From JAWLCG01 sp041687295 (GTDB taxonomy: Bacteria > Planctomycetota > Phycisphaerae > SM23-33 > FEN-1343), in the NCBI GenBank assembly GCA_041687295.1, contig JAWLCG010000156.1:1-10901 (forward strand): a DNA stretch of 10,901 nt, written 5' to 3'. Position 1 is the stretch's first letter. The number at the start of each line of letters is the position of its first letter. Position numbers and translations under genes: made by a program. Shown here piece by piece: positions 7,787 to 10,901 of this stretch. The notes under the pieces were generated by a model, which saw nothing but the letters and a program-made list of their open reading frames with translations, did not search any database and had not been told where the DNA came from.

Positions 7787-8392
7787 TCAGTTGCCGTTGG
7801 ACCGCGGCTCCAGGCCGCGGACGATCAGTGCCATCAGTTGCGGCAGGCCACGCTCGACCTGCTCCCGCCGACTCACCACGAAATAGGGGGCATCGAAGCC
7901 CTGCACCGCCACCTGTACCAGCCAGGCCGTCCGCTCTGCGTCCAGGGCCGGGTCGAACAACCCCTCGCGCTGGCCCTGTTCGATCACGCCGGCCAGGACC
8001 GCCCGACCAGCCAGGATGCCCGGCTCGGCCTCGTGCGAGACCTTCTCGAGCACCTCGGCCCAGAGGTCCGGGGCGTGCGGGGCGCGGTGCGAAAAATCCC
8101 AGATGTACAGCATCGCGTCGAGGTAGATCCGCCGGAGCTTCTCGTCGGCGGGCCCGGGCCCCTCGGCGACGGCACGCATCCGCTCGAGCACCTGCTGGAC
8201 GACCTGCTGGCAGACGGAGCGGAAGATGTCCTCTTTGCTCGCGAAGCTCAGGTACAGGCTGCCTTTGCTGATTCCCACGGCCGCGGCGATGTCGTCCATC
8301 GTCGTCCGCTTGTACCCGTACTGCAGGAAGAGCCGACTGGCGTCCTCCAGGATCCGCTCGCGAATGTCGTCCGTGTTCACGCTGTTGGCCAT
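7787..8392 (-). CDS. TetR/AcrR family transcriptional repressor, probable local regulator of the efflux operon
   Basis: Ligand-responsive DNA-binding repressor of 201 residues, the usual size for the family. The N-terminal helix-turn-helix domain spans about residues 9-56: IRERILEDASRLFLQYGYKR, then TTMDDIAAAVGISKGSLY (the recognition helix region) and LSFASKEDIF. The C-terminal part (about 60-195) is the helical ligand-binding and dimer domain. It is the most variable part of such proteins, so the inducer cannot be named. The start at ATG 8392-8390 has GAGGG four bases upstream. It is the first gene of the leftward operon, 12 bases ahead of the adaptor. Repressors placed this way normally bind the operon promoter and are released by a pump substrate. 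The cluster of palindromic TGACY sites upstream fits autoregulation, which is inference from context. Confidence 0.95.
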   Translation of the reverse strand: MANSVNTDDIRERILEDASRLFLQYGYKRTTMDDIAAAVGISKGSLYLSFASKEDIFRSVCQQVVQQVLERMRAVAEGPGPADEKLRRIYLDAMLYIWDFSHRAPHAPDLWAEVLEKVSHEAEPGILAGRAVLAGVIEQGQREGLFDPALDAERTAWLVQVAVQGFDAPYFVVSRREQVERGLPQLMALIVRGLEPRSNGN

Positions 8393-8404
8393 CGCGCCCT
8401 CGCT

Positions 8405-8447
8405 CGACCGGTGTTGACCGGTGTACTCATCGAGTCAATCAGTCAGT
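8405..8447. promoter_or_regulatory. Proximal repressor-site cluster in the tetR leader
   Basis: Just upstream of the tetR ribosome binding site are two tandem ten-base repeats, GACCGGTGTT (8406-8415) and GACCGGTGTA (8416-8425). They are followed by ACTCATCGAGT, an imperfect palindrome, and two AGTCA units (8434-8438, 8441-8445). On the minus strand this reads TGACTGATTGACT, sharing the half-site TGACTGAWT with the distal palindrome at 8502-8516. It lies downstream of the predicted -10 box, where a bound repressor would block transcription. Binding is inferred, not shown. Confidence 0.5.
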
Positions 8448-8455
8448 CTCTCTCT

Positions 8456-8484
8456 TCTATACGATGCGACACGGAGGGCGGCAA
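8456..8484 (-). promoter_or_regulatory. Predicted sigma70-type promoter of the tetR-adaptor-pump operon
   Basis: On the minus strand TTGCCG (8484-8479) and TATAGA (8461-8456) are separated by exactly 17 bases. Each hexamer matches consensus at four of six positions. Transcription would start near 8449, giving a leader of about 55 bases before the tetR ATG. The promoter is bracketed by TGACY repressor-like sites on both sides. Confidence 0.5.
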
Positions 8485-8501
8485 GCTTATTTTTGACCAA
8501 A

Positions 8502-8516
8502 TGACCGATTCAGTCA
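8502..8516. promoter_or_regulatory. Candidate TetR-family operator TGACCGATTCAGTCA
   Basis: A 15-base near-palindrome: apart from the central base, twelve of fourteen positions are symmetric (TGAC-GA-TC-GTCA). It sits inside a wider imperfect palindrome with AATGAC / GTCATT ends (8500-8526), and a further TGACC lies at 8494-8498. It is about 18 bases upstream of the predicted -35 box of the tetR operon and about 45 bases upstream of the -10 box of the divergent propeller gene, so one bound repressor could affect both. Length and symmetry fit a TetR-family dimer site. Assignment to the adjacent repressor is inference. Confidence 0.6.
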
Positions 8517-8561
8517 CTGAGTCATTCGGGGGCCCCGGTCGCCCCCGCCGGCCCGGGCGGG

Positions 8562-8567
8562 TATAAC
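8562..8567 (+). promoter_or_regulatory. Possible -10 box (TATAAC) for the propeller gene
   Basis: TATAAC matches the -10 consensus at five of six positions and stands out in very GC-rich surroundings. It would start transcription near 8574, about 77 bases before the ATG. The -35 region is GC-rich and does not resemble TTGACA, so an activator or another sigma factor may be involved. A perfect palindrome CCTACGTAGG (8582-8591) follows just downstream of the expected start. Confidence 0.4.
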
Positions 8568-8581
8568 TGTGGTAGAGGAAT

Positions 8582-8591
8582 CCTACGTAGG
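8582..8591. promoter_or_regulatory. Perfect palindrome CCTACGTAGG in the propeller-gene leader
   Basis: A ten-base perfect inverted repeat located around +8 to +17 of the predicted propeller-gene transcript. The position fits an operator, but no binding protein can be named, and a ten-base palindrome may arise by chance. Confidence 0.3.
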
Positions 8592-8650
8592 GATCTATCG
8601 GACGATTTCGCAGCCCGGCGCCAGGCCGGCGCACTTTGAATGGGTGACGC

Positions 8651-9955
8651 ATGCGACGGATGATACAGCTGGCGGCGGCGGGGGTGCTCCTGTCGGCCCT
8701 GTCAGCGTGGGCGGCCGAGCCCCCGCTGGCCCGTCCGGCGCCTCGCTCGGCCGCGTGGATGGAGAATTGGCCGGCCTTTCGCGGGCCCACCGGCGACGGC
8801 GTGGCGCCGCCCTCGGCCCAGCCGCCCGCCGAGCCGGTTGTCCGCTGGAAGGTGCCCATCCCCGACGCCCCGGGCAACGGCTCGCCCATCGTCTGGGGGG
8901 ACCGGGTGTACCTCTCGGCCGAGGGGCACCGCGTGCTCGCCTTCGGGGCCGCCACCGGCCGAAAGCTCTGGGAGACCCGCCTGGACGGCCCCGCGGGCGC
9001 CCCCGTCGAGGACGATCCCTGGGCGATGCCCATCGCCAGCGACGAGACGGGCCTGGCCGCCCCCACGCCGGTGACCGACGGCGAGCGGGTGTGGGCCTTT
9101 TTCGGCACCGGCGTGCTGGGCTGTGTCGACGCCGCCACCGGTCAGGCCCTGTGGGCCGTTCGGCTGGTCGATCGGCCCTGGAACAGCTGGGGCCTGGCCG
9201 CCAGCCCCGTCCTCTGGGCCGGGCAGATCATCCAGGTCGTCGACCAGGAGCCCGACGAGGCCGACGAGACGCCCCGCTCGTTCCTGGTCGCCCTCGATGC
9301 CGCCACCGGCGAGGTGCGCTGGCGGACCGACCGCCCCGTCGCCAGCGGCTGGGCCACGCCGCTGCTGATCGCCGAGGAGGATCGGATCTCGCTGGTCACC
9401 GCCGCCAACCCGGCCGCTATCGCCTACGACCCCGACTCGGGCAGGCAGCGCTGGCGGATCGATGGCCTGCACGGCGACGTCGCCGGCTCGCCGGTGGGGC
9501 GGCACTGGGTGTACATTGCCGGCGACCCCAGCGGGGAGGTGCTGGCCCTCCGGCCCGGCGGCGAGGGCGAGCTGCCCGACGAGGCCATCGTCTGGCAGTA
9601 CGACCGCGACCTGCCCGACGTCTCCTCGCCCGCCTGCGACGGCCGGCTGTTCGTCCTGGCCGGCTCGGCCGGGCGGGTGCAGGCGCTCGACGCCGCCACC
9701 GGCGAGGTGCGCTGGAGGCGAGATCTGGCGGGCACGTTCTGGCCCTCGCCGGTCATCGCCGGCGATCGGCTGGTGCTGCTCAGCGACGAGGGCGAGCTGG
9801 TGATGCTCGAGCTGGCCAGTGGCGACGAGTTGGGCCGATGCCGCCTCGACGAGCGGACGACGGCCTCGCCGGCCCTGGCGGGCGAGACGATCTACATTCG
9901 CGGGACCGAGCACCTCTGGTGCCTGGGCCCGGCCGAGCCACAGGCCGCGCCGTAG
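8651..9955 (+). CDS. Exported PQQ-binding-like (BamB-type) beta-propeller repeat protein
   Basis: Secreted or periplasmic protein of 434 residues built almost wholly of PQQ/BamB-type propeller repeats. Residues 1-22 are a Sec signal peptide (RR, hydrophobic core, SAWAA just before E23). Then comes WPAFRGPTGDG (40-50), an entry motif common in Planctomycetota propeller proteins. Seven blade motifs of the form hydrophobic-D/Y-x-x-[TS]-G-x-x-x-W follow, some degenerate: FGAATGRKLW, VDAATGQALW, LDAATGEVRW, YDPDSGRQRW, a longer LRPGGEGELPDEAIVW, LDAATGEVRW again, and LELASGDELG, consistent with a seven- or eight-bladed ring. No catalytic or haem motif marks it as a quinoprotein dehydrogenase, so a structural or protein-binding role is more likely than enzyme activity. 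I do not call it bamB because the context is not that of bamB. The ATG has only a weak GGGTG upstream; a second ATG at 8660 is possible. It is divergent from tetR. Confidence 0.9.
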   Translation: MRRMIQLAAAGVLLSALSAWAAEPPLARPAPRSAAWMENWPAFRGPTGDGVAPPSAQPPAEPVVRWKVPIPDAPGNGSPIVWGDRVYLSAEGHRVLAFGAATGRKLWETRLDGPAGAPVEDDPWAMPIASDETGLAAPTPVTDGERVWAFFGTGVLGCVDAATGQALWAVRLVDRPWNSWGLAASPVLWAGQIIQVVDQEPDEADETPRSFLVALDAATGEVRWRTDRPVASGWATPLLIAEEDRISLVTAANPAAIAYDPDSGRQRWRIDGLHGDVAGSPVGRHWVYIAGDPSGEVLALRPGGEGELPDEAIVWQYDRDLPDVSSPACDGRLFVLAGSAGRVQALDAATGEVRWRRDLAGTFWPSPVIAGDRLVLLSDEGELVMLELASGDELGRCRLDERTTASPALAGETIYIRGTEHLWCLGPAEPQAAP

Positions 9956-10162
9956 ACCGTCTGTCTGTCGGACGAGCTGGCCTCGGCCCAAGCCCACGGA
10001 ATGCCTTCCGTGGGCATCGGGGCGGGCCGTTCCCGGCGCGGCACAACGCACCCACACGTCCGACAGGCAAACGGGCGAGCCCCGGCGGGGGGTGCTCAGG
10101 CCGCTGGGGGGGCACTGGGTTGCAGGGAGCCCCGAACAGGAACCAACAGGAAGGGCGAATAC
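9956..10162. other. Spacer between propeller and DUF981 genes, containing a structured inverted-repeat element
   Basis: No gene is supported in these 207 bases. The first 118 bases hold the nested inverted repeat described separately (9958-10073). The rest is a G-rich stretch with short self-complementary runs and then a doubled AACAGGAA (10135-10142, 10145-10152) just before the DUF981 start. No good promoter hexamers are seen, so the DUF981 gene may be read from upstream or from a promoter I cannot recognise. Confidence 0.5.
9958..10073. repeat. Nested inverted-repeat element: outer 17-base arms around a perfect 10-pair hairpin
   Basis: Outer arms at 9958-9974 and 10057-10073 pair at 15 of 17 positions, including an unbroken CTGTCGGACG / CGTCCGACAG. 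Inside is a perfect ten-pair hairpin GCCCACGGAA-TGCC-TTCCGTGGGC (9992-10015), itself flanked by GGCC...GGCC-type complementarity. It begins two bases after the propeller stop codon. The inner hairpin could act as a terminator but lacks a T run. The whole could be a dispersed palindromic repeat, a small non-autonomous element, or a structured RNA. No target-site duplication is seen at its ends. Confidence 0.6.
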
Positions 10163-10762
10163 ATGGTCTTCATCGACTACATCACGCTGATGTTGCTGAA
10201 CATGGTGGCCGGCCTGGTGCTGCTGGCGACGTGGGTGGCCTGGGGGTGCATGCGGGACGACCAGCGGGCCTGGGCGCCGGGCTTCGGCCTGGCCGGGCTG
10301 GTCGGCCTGGCGACGGGGCTGCACATGAGCTTCACCTGGCCGCTGCCGGGGCCCTACAACAGCGCGTTCGGCGAGACGACGGTGCTGCTGTCGGGCGTGC
10401 TGCTGGCCGGCGCGGTGGCCCTGGCGGCCCGCTGGGGCCTGCTGGGCGTGCTGATCTACGCCGCGATCGCCGGCCTGGCGGGCATCGTCGTGGGCGTGCG
10501 GATCTGGGATCTGGGCCTGACGGCCCGGCCTCCGATCGCGGCGGCGGGCTTCATCCTGACCGGCCTGGCCGGACCGTTGACGGCGGTGGCGGTGGCCCTG
10601 CGCCGCCAGAGCTGGCTGCGGGCCCTGGCTGCCCTGGTGCTGCTGCTGGCGGCGGCCATCTGGCTGCTGACGGCCACCCTGGGCTTCTGGGGCCACATGG
10701 AAAGCTTCCGCGGCTACCAGCCCCCGACGCTCCAGACCCCCACCCAGCCGGTGCTGCCGTAG
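10163..10762 (+). CDS. DUF981 family six-helix membrane protein
   Basis: Integral membrane protein of 199 residues that I recognise as DUF981, a family of unknown function. The family's N-terminal pattern is clear: FIDYITLMLLNMVAGLVLL, then WAPGF, TGLHMSFTWPLPGPYN and AFGE (37-71), with GHMESF near the end (177-182). Six hydrophobic segments are visible (about 8-28, 39-58, 70-88, 92-113, 125-146, 151-173), followed by a Pro-rich tail. The conserved His54 and Trp59-Pro60 pair sits at the end of the second helix, a likely functional site. The frame is open further upstream, but ATG 10163 is chosen because AGGAAGG precedes it by eight bases and the family N-terminus starts there. It lies downstream of the propeller gene on the same strand, 207 bases away, so co-transcription is uncertain. 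No function is assigned. Confidence 0.85.
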   Translation: MVFIDYITLMLLNMVAGLVLLATWVAWGCMRDDQRAWAPGFGLAGLVGLATGLHMSFTWPLPGPYNSAFGETTVLLSGVLLAGAVALAARWGLLGVLIYAAIAGLAGIVVGVRIWDLGLTARPPIAAAGFILTGLAGPLTAVAVALRRQSWLRALAALVLLLAAAIWLLTATLGFWGHMESFRGYQPPTLQTPTQPVLP

Positions 10763-10810
10763 GGGCGTGAACCGTCTGCCGACTGAATCTGCGTAGCCTT
10801 GGCCCGGGCA

Positions 10811-10886
10811 AAGGTGGGGCTGCGCCCCAGCCTACGAAGATGGCCTGCGCCGTAGGCTGGGGCGCAGCGCAGCGGAGCCCCACCTT
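10811..10886. repeat. Long imperfect palindrome with 26-pair stem and 10-base bulge (dispersed repeat or terminator-like)
   Basis: The left arm 10811-10836 (starts AAGGTGGGGC, ends CCTACG) is perfectly complementary to the right arm 10851-10886 except for ten extra bases in the right arm, a second copy of a GCAGCG-like unit. The loop is 14 bases (10837-10850). It follows the DUF981 stop by 48 bases. A stem this long and GC-rich could stop transcription from either side although no T run follows. The GGGGCTGCGCCCC-type core resembles palindromic repeats scattered through intergenic DNA of some bacteria. No other copy is present in this window. Confidence 0.65.
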
Positions 10887-10901
10887 CTCCCTGCGGGTAA
10901 C

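Noticed and set aside
3119..8566. A stop-free frame of about 1800 codons on the plus strand, antisense to tetR, adaptor and pump
   Set aside because: Its translation is monotonous (rich in His, Gln, Asp, Gly and Val) with no domain. It is the expected mirror of GC-rich codons in the three real genes, whose motifs are clear.
8443..9138. A minus-strand frame of 231 codons overlapping the tetR promoter and the start of the propeller gene
   Set aside because: It has no recognisable domain, covers the control region and runs antisense to the signal peptide and first blades of a well-supported gene.
8651..9955. True bamB or a PQQ-dependent dehydrogenase
   Set aside because: The propeller repeats are shared by many proteins. 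There is no lipobox for a BamB lipoprotein, no neighbouring bamB-type context such as der or hisS, and no dehydrogenase active-site or cytochrome motif.
9992..10015. Classical intrinsic terminator for the propeller gene
   Set aside because: The hairpin is perfect but is followed by ATCGGGGCGG rather than a T run, so I kept it as part of a structured element only.
10100..10150. Cobalamin-type riboswitch upstream of the DUF981 gene
   Set aside because: Some short G-rich and GCACTG-like pieces recall it, but the conserved B12-box and core sequences are not present.
8702..10696. A 664-codon minus-strand frame antisense to both right-hand genes
   Set aside because: Low-complexity composition with no domain; an artefact of GC-rich codons on the other strand.

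Overview
The window is a high-GC bacterial chromosome segment (about two thirds G+C by eye, with codon third positions almost always G or C). It suggests a member of the Planctomycetota or a close relative. The best hint is the secreted beta-propeller protein at 8651-9955, whose WPAFRGPTGDG entry motif is typical of that phylum; this placement is an inference and nothing in the window proves it.

Left part (1-3078): a leftward gene for an SLC12-type (cation-chloride cotransporter-like) permease runs off the left edge. Divergent from it, across a 316-base gap, is a GH13 alpha-amylase-family gene (1510-3000) that is broken twice. It has an in-frame TAG at 2659-2661. Further on, the conserved strand carrying the catalytic Asp is joined directly to the C-terminal domain, so all three catalytic carboxylates are gone.

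Centre (3079-8640): a leftward three-gene operon, TetR-family repressor > periplasmic adaptor (membrane fusion protein) > HAE1-type RND inner-membrane pump, with gaps of 12 and 39 bases. This is a tripartite efflux system under local repression, with no outer-membrane channel gene in the window. Upstream of tetR lie a fair sigma70-like promoter (TTGCCG - 17 - TATAGA) and a dense cluster of TGACY half-sites, including the near-perfect palindrome TGACCGATTCAGTCA. The pump gene's stop is followed, after a one-base shift, by 45 codons that look coding, which suggests a late frameshift.

Right part (8651-10901): a rightward gene for an exported PQQ/BamB-like beta-propeller protein, then a 207-base spacer with a structured inverted-repeat element, then a six-helix DUF981 membrane protein. 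The window ends in a long imperfect palindrome (10811-10886) that looks like a dispersed intergenic repeat or a bidirectional terminator.

I found no rRNA, tRNA, CRISPR array, transposase or phage gene, and nothing that amounts to a clear new multi-gene system. The points most worth checking are the decayed amylase gene, the repressor-site cluster, the two structured intergenic elements and the possible frameshift at the end of the pump gene.
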